64,000 nt of DNA. It comes from Affinundibacterium amnicola. GTDB lineage: Bacteria; Pseudomonadota; Gammaproteobacteria; Burkholderiales; Burkholderiaceae_D. Position 1 is the stretch's first letter. Each line of letters starts with the position of its first letter. Below the pieces are notes generated by a model, which did not search any database, was not told the DNA's origin, and saw only the letters and a list, made by a program, of their open reading frames with translations. Of this stretch, positions 45,591 to 58,200 are shown in pieces. The translations under genes were made by a program, and so were the position numbers. The stretch is taken from positions 806,001 to 870,000 of the forward strand of contig NZ_JACOFU010000001.1 of assembly GCF_014284275.1 (NCBI RefSeq), written 5' to 3'.

Positions 45591-46421
45591 ATGTCATCTA
45601 TTTCTATTAAAACCGCTGAAGATATCGCTGGCATGCGCATTGCCGGTCGTTTAGGATCTGAAGTACTTGATTACATCACACCCTTCGTCAAAGCGGGCAT
45701 CACCACTGGTGAACTTGATCGCTTGTGCCATGAATACATGTCGAATGTACAAGGATCTATTCCCGCACCATTAAATTATTGCCCTCCTGGCTACACACCA
45801 TATCCAAAAGCGATTTGCACCTCCGTCAACGATGTAATCTGCCACGGCATTCCGGGCGATAAAGTATTAAAAAATGGCGACGTCGTTAATCTGGATATTA
45901 CGGTCATCAAAGATGGCTACCACGGTGACAATAGCCGCATGTTTTTCATCGGTGAGCCATCCATTTTGGCGAAACGCCTGAGCGAAATTACTTACGAATG
46001 CATGTGGTTGGGTATACAACAAGTCAAACCCGGCAATCATTTAGGCGATATTGGTTATGCCATCCAACAACATGCAGAAAAAGCTGGCTACAGCGTAGTA
46101 CGCGAATTCTGCGGACATGGCATAGGTAAGGTTTTCCATGAAGAGCCACAAATTCTGCATTATGGCCGCCCTGGAACATTGGATGAATTGAAACCAGGCA
46201 TGATCTTTACCATTGAGCCGATGATCAATGCAGGTCGCCGCGAAATTCGTGAAATGAACGATGGCTGGACGATTAAGACCAAAGATCGCAGCCTGTCAGC
46301 GCAATGGGAACATATGATCTTGGTGACGGAAACTGGTTATGAAGTATTGACCTTATCCGCTGGTTCACCACCTCCACCTGCCTTCATCACCAAACAAGCT
46401 ACAGCACAAGCCACAGCCTAA
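45591..46421 (+). CDS. map: Type I methionine aminopeptidase
   Basis: A metalloprotease of 276 residues that removes the initiator Met. The metal ligands are in NLDITVIKDGYHGDNSR, EFCGHGIGKVFHEEP and FTIEPMINAG, plus the C-terminal EHMILVTETGYEVL Glu. Its location divergent to rpsB is standard in betaproteobacteria. A Pro/Ala-rich tail of about 25 residues is added. Its stop overlaps glnD by one base. Confidence 0.98.
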   Translation: MSSISIKTAEDIAGMRIAGRLGSEVLDYITPFVKAGITTGELDRLCHEYMSNVQGSIPAPLNYCPPGYTPYPKAICTSVNDVICHGIPGDKVLKNGDVVNLDITVIKDGYHGDNSRMFFIGEPSILAKRLSEITYECMWLGIQQVKPGNHLGDIGYAIQQHAEKAGYSVVREFCGHGIGKVFHEEPQILHYGRPGTLDELKPGMIFTIEPMINAGRREIREMNDGWTIKTKDRSLSAQWEHMILVTETGYEVLTLSAGSPPPPAFITKQATAQATA

Positions 46422-48982
46422 TGAAAACAGCCATCGCGAATGCCATGGCTTTCAAAGCAAAGCTCAAGGCTGAACAACAAGTCATTATTCAATCCTTCAA
46501 AGATAAACCGAAGGCTGAAACTCTGCTCAAAGATTTGTGTCGCTGCGTCGATGCTAACCTAGGTGAAATTTGGAAAAGTTTTAATTTTCCAAAAGAGCTC
46601 GCCTTGGTGGCAGTCGGCGGTTATGGCCGTGGCGAGCTATTTCCATATTCCGATGTCGATGTCTTGATTCTGCTGGCCGATCATCCGGATAAAGCACTCA
46701 GAGAAAAACTCGAAAGCCTGGTGCAAATATTCTGGGATATTGGCCTAGACATCGGACATAGCATACGTACGATAGACGAATGCATGACCGAAGCGGCCGC
46801 CGACATCACCGTCAAAACAGCGCTGCTCGAAGCACGTCTTTTGGCGGGCAGCCGCAATAGTTTTCGTGAGCTGAAAAATCGCTACGATGAGGCAATGAAT
46901 CCTCAACAGTTTTTTCAGGCCAAACTACTGGAATTACATCAGCGTCACGTCAAATACGAAGACACACCATACAGCCTGGAACCGAACTGCAAAGAAAGTC
47001 CAGGCGGACTACGCGATTTACAAGTCATTTTATGGGTAGCAAAAGCCGCTAAACTAGGTGACTCATGGGCTGAACTTGCCGCGCATGGCTTGATCACCGC
47101 GACGGAAGCGCATCAACTCAAACGCAATGAACGCGCATTCAAAGACATCCGCGTGCGCTTGCACATACAAGCTGGTCGTCGTGAAGATCGCTTGGTTTTT
47201 GATCTGCAAAACGCGATCGCCGCCACCTTTGGTTTTGAAACCACTGAATCGCGCCGCGCTAGTGAATATTTGATGCAGCGCTATTACTGGGCCGCCAAGG
47301 CAGTCACGCAGCTCAATACCATCTTGCTCCAAAATATCGAAGCGGTACTATTTCCCTTGCCGCACCAGGCGCAAGTCATTAACGAACGCTTTAACGAAGT
47401 CAACGGCTTAATCGATATCGTCGAAGAAAATGTGTTTGAACAAACACCGTCCGCCATGCTGGAAGTGTTTTTGCTGTTATCACAAAACGCCAACCTGAAA
47501 GGCATGACCGCAAAGACACTACGCGCTTTATGGCATGCACGCAATCTGATCGATGCAGAATTCCGTCACGATATTTTCAATCGCGGCACGTTCTTACAAA
47601 TTCTGCAGTCGCCACGTGGCATTACGCACGTACTGCGCAGCATGAATCAAACTAGTATTCTTGGTCGCTATTTGCCCAACTTCCGTCGCATAGTCGGACA
47701 AATGCAGCATGATCTATTTCATGCCTATACCGTTGATCAGCATATTCTGATGGTCGTGCGTAATTTGCGTCGATTTACCATGACCGAACATGCGCACGAA
47801 TATCCGTTTTGCAGTCAATTAATGGCGAATTTTAATCAGCCTTGGGTCTTGTATATCGCAGCACTATTTCACGATATCGCCAAGGGAAGAAATGGTGATC
47901 ATTCTGTTTTAGGCATGAGCGATGCACGTAAGTTTTGCTTTGATCACGGCATTTCCAAAGACAATACCGAGTTAGTGATTTTCTTAGTGCAGCAGCACCT
48001 AACAATGTCGCAAGTCGCACAAAAACAAGATCTCTCCGATCCTGATGTGATTCAGGCATTTGCAAATTTGGTTAAAGATGAACGTCACCTAACCGCTCTG
48101 TACTTACTCACAGTATGCGATATTCGTGGCACCAGTCCAAAAGTATGGAATGCCTGGAAAGGCAAGTTGCTAGAAGATTTGTACAAAATTACCTTACGCG
48201 TACTTGGTGGGGAAACACCGTCGACCGACCGTGAACTAAAAAACCGTCAGGAAGAAGCGCTCAAGGCACTGCGCTTAGTTGGCATAGAAAACAATGCGCA
48301 TACCAAGCTGTGGAATGAACTAGATATCGTCTACTTCCTACGTCACGACGCGTCTGATATCGCATGGCAAACGCGCGTATTACACGACAAAATCAGCAGC
48401 CCGACACCCATCGTCAAGTGCCGTGTCGCACCTATCGGTGAAGGCTTGCAAGTCACGGTTTATTTGCCAGATCAAGCGGATCTTTTTGCGCGGATTTGCA
48501 ATTATTTCGACAGTAAAAATTTTGCGATTCTCGATGCAAAAATTCATACAACAAAAAGTGGCTATGCACTCGATACCTTTTTGGTGACCGAGCCGGCTTT
48601 CGCCAGTAATTATCGTGACATCATTAATTTGATCGAGCATGAATTGGCAGAAGTATTGGCAAAGCAGGTTCCATTGAGCACACCGAATCAAGGTCGACTG
48701 TCACGTTTGTCACGCAATTTTCCTTTGGTGCCGACAGTGGAATTGCGTCCCGACGACAAAGGACAATACTTCCTGTTATCGATTTCCGCAAACGATAGAA
48801 ATGGCTTACTGTACTCAGTCGCTGGCGTCCTCGCCAAATACAAAATCAATTTACACACAGCCAAAGTCATGACTTTGGGCGAACGTGTAGAAGATGTATT
48901 TCTGGTCGATGGTGCAGCGTTGCAGAATCCGAAAAATCAAATTCAATTTGAATCTGAATTACTAGATGCACTACGCATCTAG
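46421..48982 (+). CDS. glnD: Bifunctional uridylyltransferase/uridylyl-removing enzyme GlnD
   Basis: A protein of 853 residues that senses glutamine and (de)uridylylates PII proteins, controlling nitrogen assimilation. The nucleotidyltransferase motif GGYGRGELFPYSDVDVL (about 66-82) is followed by the PII-uridylyl region, an HD domain (LFHDIAKGRNGDHS, about 485-498) and two ACT domains at the C-terminus (about 680-760 and 790-853). It is coupled to map through the TAATG overlap. Confidence 0.97.
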   Translation: MKTAIANAMAFKAKLKAEQQVIIQSFKDKPKAETLLKDLCRCVDANLGEIWKSFNFPKELALVAVGGYGRGELFPYSDVDVLILLADHPDKALREKLESLVQIFWDIGLDIGHSIRTIDECMTEAAADITVKTALLEARLLAGSRNSFRELKNRYDEAMNPQQFFQAKLLELHQRHVKYEDTPYSLEPNCKESPGGLRDLQVILWVAKAAKLGDSWAELAAHGLITATEAHQLKRNERAFKDIRVRLHIQAGRREDRLVFDLQNAIAATFGFETTESRRASEYLMQRYYWAAKAVTQLNTILLQNIEAVLFPLPHQAQVINERFNEVNGLIDIVEENVFEQTPSAMLEVFLLLSQNANLKGMTAKTLRALWHARNLIDAEFRHDIFNRGTFLQILQSPRGITHVLRSMNQTSILGRYLPNFRRIVGQMQHDLFHAYTVDQHILMVVRNLRRFTMTEHAHEYPFCSQLMANFNQPWVLYIAALFHDIAKGRNGDHSVLGMSDARKFCFDHGISKDNTELVIFLVQQHLTMSQVAQKQDLSDPDVIQAFANLVKDERHLTALYLLTVCDIRGTSPKVWNAWKGKLLEDLYKITLRVLGGETPSTDRELKNRQEEALKALRLVGIENNAHTKLWNELDIVYFLRHDASDIAWQTRVLHDKISSPTPIVKCRVAPIGEGLQVTVYLPDQADLFARICNYFDSKNFAILDAKIHTTKSGYALDTFLVTEPAFASNYRDIINLIEHELAEVLAKQVPLSTPNQGRLSRLSRNFPLVPTVELRPDDKGQYFLLSISANDRNGLLYSVAGVLAKYKINLHTAKVMTLGERVEDVFLVDGAALQNPKNQIQFESELLDALRI

Positions 48983-49017
48983 ATGAACACTCAAATCAAT
49001 AAAAAGAAATATTCGCT

Positions 49018-49764
49018 ATGACAGAACAATTAAGACTCTCTAAACGCATGTCCGAACTAGGACTCTGCTCACGCCGCGAAGCCGATGAATGGATCGCTAA
49101 AGGTTGGGTGCGCGTTGATGGCAAGGTAATATCCGAACTTGGCAGCAAAGTCTTTCCGGATCAAAAAGTTACCGTAGAACGCCAAGCCGCAGCCGAGCAA
49201 TCTAAGCGCGTAACCATACTCATCAACAAACCTGTTGGCTATGTCAGTGGCCAAGCAGAAGACGGCTATGAACCAGCGATCGCTTTAGTCAAAGCAGAAA
49301 ATCGCTGGAGCGAATGCAAAGTCGAAAACGAATTTCACCCAACACAACTGCGCAGCCTAGTACCAGCAGGACGACTGGATATTGATTCGGTTGGATTACT
49401 GGTCTTGACGCAAGATGGCCGCGTTGCCAAGACCTTGATTGGTGAAAATACCGATGTTGAAAAAGAATACTTGGTACGCGTTGAGTACACCAAACCAGGC
49501 AAATTACCTGCTGGCGATTTGCGCTTGCTGAATCACGGCTTAAGCTTAGATGGAAAGAAACTGATTCCCGCGAAGGTACGCTGGATGAATGAAGACCAAT
49601 TACAGTTCATCCTCAAAGAAGGCAAAAAACGCCAGATTCGTCGTATGTGTGAGATGGTGGGATTACGCGTTGTTGGATTGAAACGTGTGCGTATTGGTAA
49701 AGTACGTTTGGGGCATTTGCCTGAAGGGCAATGGCGGTATTTGCGGGATGATGAACCGTTTTGA
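49018..49764 (+). CDS. rRNA pseudouridine synthase (RluF/RsuA family)
   Basis: A protein of 248 residues with an N-terminal S4 RNA-binding domain (LRLSKRMSELGLCSRREADEWI) and the RsuA/RluB/E/F catalytic motif PAGRLDIDSVGLLVLTQDG with the catalytic Asp. KEYLVRVE and EGKKRQIRRMCEMVGLRVVGLKRVRIG are the later signatures. Subtype is unclear; the length and the S4 domain suit RluF. It ends at a terminator and is tail-to-tail with def across a repeat region. Confidence 0.92.
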   Translation: MTEQLRLSKRMSELGLCSRREADEWIAKGWVRVDGKVISELGSKVFPDQKVTVERQAAAEQSKRVTILINKPVGYVSGQAEDGYEPAIALVKAENRWSECKVENEFHPTQLRSLVPAGRLDIDSVGLLVLTQDGRVAKTLIGENTDVEKEYLVRVEYTKPGKLPAGDLRLLNHGLSLDGKKLIPAKVRWMNEDQLQFILKEGKKRQIRRMCEMVGLRVVGLKRVRIGKVRLGHLPEGQWRYLRDDEPF

Positions 49765-49789
49765 TTTTTTGTTTTTTTGGATTTTTTAT

Positions 49790-49828
49790 GAAGGAGCTGG
49801 CTTAAATTGCTGGCTCCTTTTTTTGTTT
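49790..49828 (+). terminator. Rho-independent terminator of the pseudouridine synthase gene
   Basis: AGGAGC (49792-49797) and GCTCCT (49813-49818) with a further partial pairing inside, followed by TTTTTTT. It is 27 bases beyond the stop. Confidence 0.8.
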
Positions 49829-49884
49829 TTTGAAGTCTACTAACTAAGGGTGTCTTGGTTTTTTTTGACTTCACTCTAGCTCAT

Positions 49885-50084
49885 CGTTTGCAGGTCGGGA
49901 GTGACCCGACAGCCACTCCCTTTCTTTGCTTCGCCAAAGAAAGGAAGCAAAGAAAGGCGACCACGCTGCCACTGCCCTTCGGGTTCCCAATTGTGCAGGA
50001 CAAAAAATGGGAAAGCTTCGAAACTCGCTACGCTCAAACAACGAAGCTTTCTTTATCCATTTTCTGTCCTGCACAATTGGCAGT
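49885..50084 (+). repeat. Structured ~200-base repeat element, copy A
   Basis: Three nested or serial hairpins are visible. H1 is GTCGGG/CCCGAC (49894-49899 with 49905-49910). H2 is CCTTTCTTTG/CAAAGAAAGG (49919-49928 with 49935-49944), with the second arm repeated at 49948-49957 before GGCGACC. H3 is very long: 16 perfect pairs (49987-50002 with 50065-50080), seven more (50004-50010 with 50057-50063) and ten more (50011-50020 with 50042-50051). The H3 loop keeps ACTCGCTACGCTCA. Open frames across this stretch look accidental. I recall similar boxes recurring in betaproteobacterial and Xanthomonas genomes, but no name. Confidence 0.8.
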
Positions 50085-50214
50085 GTCAGAAGTGGATGAA
50101 TGTCAAAAGCAACAGCAACACCAAAACAATCAATACCTACGGTCGTTCATTCTTCCAACAACAGTTGTAAGTCGTTGTTTTTGATTTTGTTTTTGACCTA
50201 CCCCCGTTTGAGAC

Positions 50215-50428
50215 GATGTAATTTGTGCTTCACAGAAAATGGATAAGAAAGTGTTGTTGTCTGAGCGTAGCGAGTTTCAACACTTTCCCATTTTTTGGGA
50301 TGCACAAATTATGCCGAAGCGTAGCGTAAGCACCCGCAGGGCGAGTCTACGGTCGCCTTTTTTGGATTACCTTTTTTGGCAAAGCAAAAAAGGTAATTGG
50401 CTGTCGGGCCACACCCGACCTGCGAACG
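50215..50428 (-). repeat. Structured ~200-base repeat element, copy B (inverted)
   Basis: Same order of blocks as copy A on the opposite strand. H3 outer arms are TAATTTGTGC (50219-50228) and GCACAAATTA (50302-50311), the middle AAAATGG/CCATTTT (50236-50242 with 50288-50294) and the inner GAAAGTGTTG/CAACACTTTC (50247-50256 with 50278-50287). H2 is ATTACCTTTTTTG (50366-50378) with its complement (50385-50397), and its arm recurs at 50356-50365 beside GGTCGCC. H1 is GTCGGG/CCCGAC (50403-50408 with 50414-50419). Stem sequences differ from copy A but pairing is kept. Confidence 0.8.
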
Positions 50429-50439
50429 TTATGAAAACA

Positions 50440-50472
50440 GTAAAATCAATTAGAATCGACAAGGAATTCTAA
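50440..50472 (-). terminator. Weak stem-loop after def
   Basis: TTAGAAT (50450-50456) and ATTCTAA (50466-50472), seven pairs, followed on - by TTGATTTTA. Suitable position after def but AT-rich and with an imperfect T-tract. Confidence 0.35.
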
Positions 50473-50484
50473 GCAACAAGAACC

Positions 50485-51018
50485 TCAATCATCCTCACCA
50501 GGATCCAACTCAGGAAACAAAACCTCAGTAAACCCAAACTTAGTCAAATCCTTAATCCGCATAGGATACAAAACACCATTCAAATGATCGGTCTCATGCT
50601 GCACAACCCGCGCATGGAAACCATCCACATCACGACTAATTTTCTGACCATACTGATCAAAACCCTCATACCGCAAACGACTCCAACGTGGCACCAAGCC
50701 ACGCATACCCGGCACCGACAAACACCCTTCCCAAGCATCATCAGTTTCATCCGACAAAGGCGTCAACACAGGATTGATCAAAACCGTCTCAGGCACATTC
50801 GGCGCATCGGGGTAACGTGGATTTTGTTTGAATCCAAAGATCACCAATTGCAGATTGATGCCAATTTGTGGTGCTGCCAAACCTGCGCCGTTGGCGTGCT
50901 GCATCGTTTCAAACATATCCGCAATTAACTGATGTAAAGCAGGAGTATCGAATTCTTGAATGACATCCGACACCTTGAGTAAGCGTGGGTCACCCATTTT
51001 TAAAATTGGATTAATCAT
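50485..51018 (-). CDS. def: Peptide deformylase
   Basis: A protein of 177 residues that removes the formyl group from new proteins, with Fe2+ or Zn2+. The three motifs are [18 protein letters not shown] and QHETDHLNG (HETDH holds the metal-binding His pair and catalytic Glu). AGGTAG precedes the start. There is a pair of def-like contexts in many Burkholderiales; here it stands beside galU, away from fmt. Confidence 0.97.
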   Translation of the reverse strand: MINPILKMGDPRLLKVSDVIQEFDTPALHQLIADMFETMQHANGAGLAAPQIGINLQLVIFGFKQNPRYPDAPNVPETVLINPVLTPLSDETDDAWEGCLSVPGMRGLVPRWSRLRYEGFDQYGQKISRDVDGFHARVVQHETDHLNGVLYPMRIKDLTKFGFTEVLFPELDPGEDD

Positions 51019-51050
51019 GGCTACCTATCTCCGATTAGCGTCAAAAATAA

Positions 51051-51935
51051 TTACTTCGAACCCATCAATTCATGCAAATACTTGGCAAACTCATCGCCCA
51101 CATCTGGGTGTTTTAAGCCGAGCGCAACACTGGCTTTGAGGTAACCCAATTTAGAACCGCAATCGTAACGTTTTGCGTCACAGCGATAAGCAAACACAGG
51201 TTCATCTTTGAGCATCGCGGCAATCCCGTCAGTCAACTGGATCTCACCGCCAGATCCCTTGCCGAGATTTTCTAAATAATTAAAAATGTTCGCCGACAAA
51301 ACATAACGTCCAGCTACTGCCAGTGTCGACGGCGCTTCTTCTGGTTTCGGTTTTTCAACAATGCCCAACATACGTTCTAAATTGGGTTTATAGGCTTCGC
51401 CACTTACAATGCCGTATTGATTGGTAAATTCACGCAATACCTCTTGTACCGCAACGATGCTGCCACCCTCTTGCGCATAAAGTGCAGCCATTTGTGCGGT
51501 AACACCTTTTTGTCCTGGTCGAACATCCATCAAATCATCCGCTAACAAAACAGCGAAAGGGTCTTCACCAACCACAGGACGGGCGCATAATACCGCGTGC
51601 CCCAAACCCAAGGCTGCGGGCTGGCGAATATAAATACAATTAATATTGCTTGGAATAACACTGCGAACAATATCCAAGAGCGCGTTTTTACCAGCAGCTT
51701 CTAACTCATGCTCTAGCTCATACGCCGTATCGAAATGATCTTCAATCGCGCGTTTGTTTCGACCTGTAATAAACACCATTTCCGTGATACCAGCTTCGAC
51801 CGCTTCTTCAACAGCATATTGAATCAATGGTTTATCAACGACCGACAACATTTCTTTAGGTTGCGCTTTGGTCGCTGGTAGAAATCGGCTGCCAAATCCC
51901 GCAACTGGAAAAACGGCCTTTCTAATTCTTCGCAT
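51051..51935 (-). CDS. galU: UTP-glucose-1-phosphate uridylyltransferase
   Basis: A protein of 294 residues that makes UDP-glucose for envelope sugars. [22 protein letters not shown] is the nucleotide-binding loop; [43 protein letters not shown] and GIVEKP follow. It is 32 bases before def on the same strand. Confidence 0.97.
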   Translation of the reverse strand: MRRIRKAVFPVAGFGSRFLPATKAQPKEMLSVVDKPLIQYAVEEAVEAGITEMVFITGRNKRAIEDHFDTAYELEHELEAAGKNALLDIVRSVIPSNINCIYIRQPAALGLGHAVLCARPVVGEDPFAVLLADDLMDVRPGQKGVTAQMAALYAQEGGSIVAVQEVLREFTNQYGIVSGEAYKPNLERMLGIVEKPKPEEAPSTLAVAGRYVLSANIFNYLENLGKGSGGEIQLTDGIAAMLKDEPVFAYRCDAKRYDCGSKLGYLKASVALGLKHPDVGDEFAKYLHELMGSK

Positions 51936-52040
51936 GGATGTCTTTTCCCTATAATTTTACTTTTTATATTTTTACCGAATTCGATACTACTTATTGATGG
52001 GCTTCGCTTTGCTCAGCACCAAGCTACTAGTCACTGATCT

Positions 52041-54125
<2,085 letters not shown>

Positions 54126-54137
54126 TTAACTACTCAA

Positions 54138-55232
54138 TTAACTAAACAGGCGCTTGGCGCGACGTGATCCAGCCGGAATCTCGGCCACCGCCATCGCATT
54201 ACAAAAATCGCGCACTTGATCGGCGATTTCTGCTAAAGCTTGATCAGAAATTGGGTTATTTCCATCGTCAACGACTGTTCCGCCCAGACGTGACGCTAAG
54301 GATCGTGCGCATTTTGCCATCACACCAAAGCCTTCTAAATCTGGCGATACACAAGGCACATCCAGTAACAAGGTCAATTTAGAGGTCACAGTTTCACTGG
54401 CACTAACATTGGTCGACAGCGTAAACAAATTACCGACATCACCATCCGGCATTACCAAGCGACCATCTGGACGTACATCAAATCCTTGCTTTTCTAGAGC
54501 GCCCAATAAAGTCGTGATATCCCAAGGTGCGCCATTGGATAAGACATTGACACTCAGTTGTGCATCGTGTTCCGCAACAAATTGATGTAATTCACGCGCA
54601 TTCGACATCACACGATTCATGTCGGGCACATCGGAATGCGCATTGAAGCGATCGGCGATCTCACGCAGCTTACTGACGAATTCGGAATATTCCAATTCAT
54701 TCAAAGGGCCGCTACGACTGACCATTTGTACGCCAGCAAACAGCGCAGTGTAAATACCGCCATGCGCGATTTCATCGCGTTTTCCATCATGGGTTAAACC
54801 AATGAAATGCACTGGCTTACGTCCCACGTATTTCAAATCGCTGATTTCTTTAAGCAATTTCTCACCACGAATCGGTGCTTCGAATTCGAGTGGAATAACG
54901 CAATCGATCAGATCATCCACCGATAATTCTTTACCATACATCGTGGCATCAAAGTCCGGCTTACTGTTATAAACCTGATCGGCATTGGAAGTGTCAGCAG
55001 TTGCGTCTTCGTCCGTGTCGCCAATGCCACTCAAATCGTCTTGATCAAATTGCGGTTCTTGACGAATCAAATCCGCGTCATCACGCGCACTCATTAAGAC
55101 ATCATCATGTCCGCCAGAAAAGGCGCGGTCTACGCTTTTCCGTGCACGATATTCCTGCCATTTACTATAAATATAAACCACCACTACAAATGCAACACCT
55201 GCAATGATCAAACTCATCGTTAACTCTGACAT
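54138..55232 (-). CDS. zipA: Cell division protein ZipA family
   Basis: A protein of 364 residues. One N-terminal membrane helix (SLIIAGVAFVVVVYIYSKW) with an outside N-terminus is followed by an acidic, low-complexity linker (about 45-95) and a C-terminal ZipA-C-type domain (about 105-355) with HFIGLTHDGKR, RSGPLNELEYSEFVSKL and VVDDGNNPISDQALAEIADQV. ZipA anchors FtsZ at the membrane. The order smc-zipA-ligA is usual in betaproteobacteria. It starts five bases after smc. Confidence 0.88.
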   Translation of the reverse strand: MSELTMSLIIAGVAFVVVVYIYSKWQEYRARKSVDRAFSGGHDDVLMSARDDADLIRQEPQFDQDDLSGIGDTDEDATADTSNADQVYNSKPDFDATMYGKELSVDDLIDCVIPLEFEAPIRGEKLLKEISDLKYVGRKPVHFIGLTHDGKRDEIAHGGIYTALFAGVQMVSRSGPLNELEYSEFVSKLREIADRFNAHSDVPDMNRVMSNARELHQFVAEHDAQLSVNVLSNGAPWDITTLLGALEKQGFDVRPDGRLVMPDGDVGNLFTLSTNVSASETVTSKLTLLLDVPCVSPDLEGFGVMAKCARSLASRLGGTVVDDGNNPISDQALAEIADQVRDFCNAMAVAEIPAGSRRAKRLFS

Positions 55233-55237
55233 ACCGC

Positions 55238-58200
55238 TTAACCCTCACCAACTAAACTTGCCGCCGATTCCATATCGACCGCAACGATTCGAGAAACCCC
55301 CTGCTCTTGCATGGTGACACCAATCAATTGTTGCGCCATTTCCATTGCAATCTTATTGTGGGAGATAAATAAAAACTGTGTATTGCTAGACATACGTTTC
55401 ACCATATTACAGAAACGTTCAGTATTTGAGTCATCCAAAGGCGCATCGACCTCATCGAGTAAGCAGAATGGCGCTGGGTTTAATTGAAACATAGAGAACA
55501 CTAGAGCTGTCGCTGTCAATGCTTTTTCACCACCCGACAACAGATGAATCGTCGCGTTCTTTTTACCTGGAGGTTGCGCCATGACCTGTACACCGGAATC
55601 AAGAATCTCGTCACCTGTCATAATCAATTTTGCCTGACCGCCGCCAAACAAAATCGGGAACAATTCAGCAAAATGATGATTCACACGATTGAAAGTGTCT
55701 TGCAACAAGTCACGAGTTTCGATGTCAATTTTGTGAATCGCATCTTGCAAAGTCGTGATCGCTTCCGTCAAATCGGCGTACTGCGCATCGAGGAAAGTTT
55801 TGCGTTCAGTTGCTTGCGCCAACTCGTCGAGCGCCGCCAGATTGACTGCGCCAAGTGCTGCGATCGCATTGGTTAAACGCGTGACCTCGCCTTGCAAATA
55901 CGATGGCTTCAAGTCGTCATGCAACTTCTCTTCGAGCGCTGCTTCATCGACTTCAAAATTACGCAATTGTTCTTCGTATTGCTCTTGATTGAGGCGTGCC
56001 GCTTGCTCTTTCAATTGCAATTCGACGATGCGATCACGCTGTGGTTGCAAGCTGCGCTCAACTTGCATTTTCGATTCTTCTGCATGACGCAATTTTTGTG
56101 TTAATTGATCGAGCTCATGACGTGCATCAGCCAAAATACGTTCTTGATCGCTACGTTTTTCCAGCAGAGTTTGCAAACCAGCATGCGCGGTTTGCTCATC
56201 CATGCTTTCTAGTTCGAGCTGGCCTTGCTGCATGTTCGCGAACAATTGCGAAGATTGCTCTAAAGCGGTGGCAATACTACGCTTGAGTTCTTCCATTTTG
56301 ACGCGATGGGTTTTCTCGGCAAAACTTGCTTCTTGCGCTGCTAATTCCAGATCACGCAGACGAGAACGTGCATCATTCAAATGCTGCTCTTTTTCAAGGA
56401 AAGCAGTCTGGCCATCTTCATGCGTTTCCTGCATTTCCGCTAGGGCGATATCGAGCTCTTCGAATTTCGCTTCCGATTCTGCACGTGCTGTTTGTTGCTC
56501 TTGCTCTTGTTCTGCAATTTCTGCCAAGTCTGAATGAATCTGCGTGCTACGCTGATTGAAACGCTCTTGGACTTCAGCTAATTTCATGTACTCAATTTGC
56601 AGACCATGCACCGCTTGCGTCAAACCAGCGACGCGTACGCGTAGTTCTTGCAAAGCCTGAGTCGCCTGACTTAATAAGGCTTCCGCACGCACTGCACGGG
56701 TTTTACCTTCGTCGGCCAACAAGTGTTGAGCGCGAGCTTGCTTGGTAATATTTTCAATTTCTTGCTGACGTGCGAGTACGCCATCTTGTTCAGAATCTGC
56801 AGCGTAAAATCGCACACTGTTCGCGCTGATTAAATGACCTTCTTTGGTAATGAAACTAGCACCCGCTGGCAACTTCGCACGTTCGGCAAATGCGGTTGGT
56901 GCATCTGGCGCGATATACACATTGTGCAACCAATCTTGCATCACGCTACGGACACCCGCATCATTGAGTTGCAACAGACTGAGTAAAGGCTTCAAGCCTT
57001 CCACCACAGCTACGGGGGCGATGACTTGTGGCGCATACAGTGCCAATTTCGCTGGCGGTGCATCATTGAAAAAGGCTTTCGCCCATTCCAAATTCGACAT
57101 TTCCAAGGCGGAAGTACGCTCACGCAGGATGGATTCCAATGCAGTCTGCCAGCCGTTTTCTATCTGCACTTTTTGCCATAACTTCGGCAACTTTTCTAAT
57201 TCATGTTTTGCCAGCCAAGGTTGAACCTTGCCTTGACTTTCTACTTTTTCTTGTAGCGATTTCAAGGCCGCCAAACGCGCATCGAGTTGGGCAGATTGTG
57301 TGGTGTCTTTATTGACTTGTTCTTGTGACGAACGACGTTCTTCCTCCAACTGTGGCATGCGCTCTTGCGCCTCTTCCAGGTGCATCGTCGTTTCTTCTAG
57401 CATCTGCTTTTTTTCTTCGAGTTGCAGTGCCAGATTTTGTAAATGCGAAGAGTCCGGGATGACCAAGCCTTGCTTCTCTTGATTCAGACGCTCACGGCGT
57501 ACCGCTAAAGTGTTCAGAATATTCGAAGCATTGCGTTGATGCGCAGATTCGAGTTCTATCTGCTGTTGCATCTGCATGATTTTGGCGCGCGACTCGGTCG
57601 ATTTGAGTTGCGCATCACGCCAGACTTGCTCTAGCGCCGGGATTTTTTCGTTTTGTTGCGCTACTGTTTCCTGTGCTTGTTCGCTACGCATCGCCAATTC
57701 TTCGACGTGCATTTCGGCATCAGATAAATCATCTTGGAATTGCTGACCTTGACGCTGCCATTGATCGCGTTGCGCTGATAGGGAATTTAATTGTGATTGC
57801 AAACGTGCGCGAGATTCAATCACGAATTTAATCTGCGCTTCAAGACTGCCAATCTCAGCATTGGTTTGATACAAATTACCCTGCGCCTGATGCATCTTGT
57901 CGCCGACGGCATAATGCGTCTGACGCATTTGATCGAGTTCTAATTCGACATGGCGTAACTTGGCCGTTTGTTCTTCCAGATCAAGCTGGCATTTCTCAAT
58001 TTCAGCGAAATGCTTCTTTTGCTCAGTTGCAGCTTCGCGCTTACGCAACATCCACAATAATTTTTGTTTCTCTTCTTGGTCTGCCTGTAAAGAATGATAT
58101 TTGTTGGCGACGACAGCCTGCGCTTCGAGCTTTTCTAAATTATTATTTAACTCGCGCAGAATATCTTCAACCCGCACCAAATTTTCGTGCGTATCGTGAA

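Noticed and set aside
49855..50472. Several open frames across the repeat region
   Set aside because: They follow the palindromic repeat on both strands, have no ribosome sites and give low-complexity products; the base pairing explains the stretch better.
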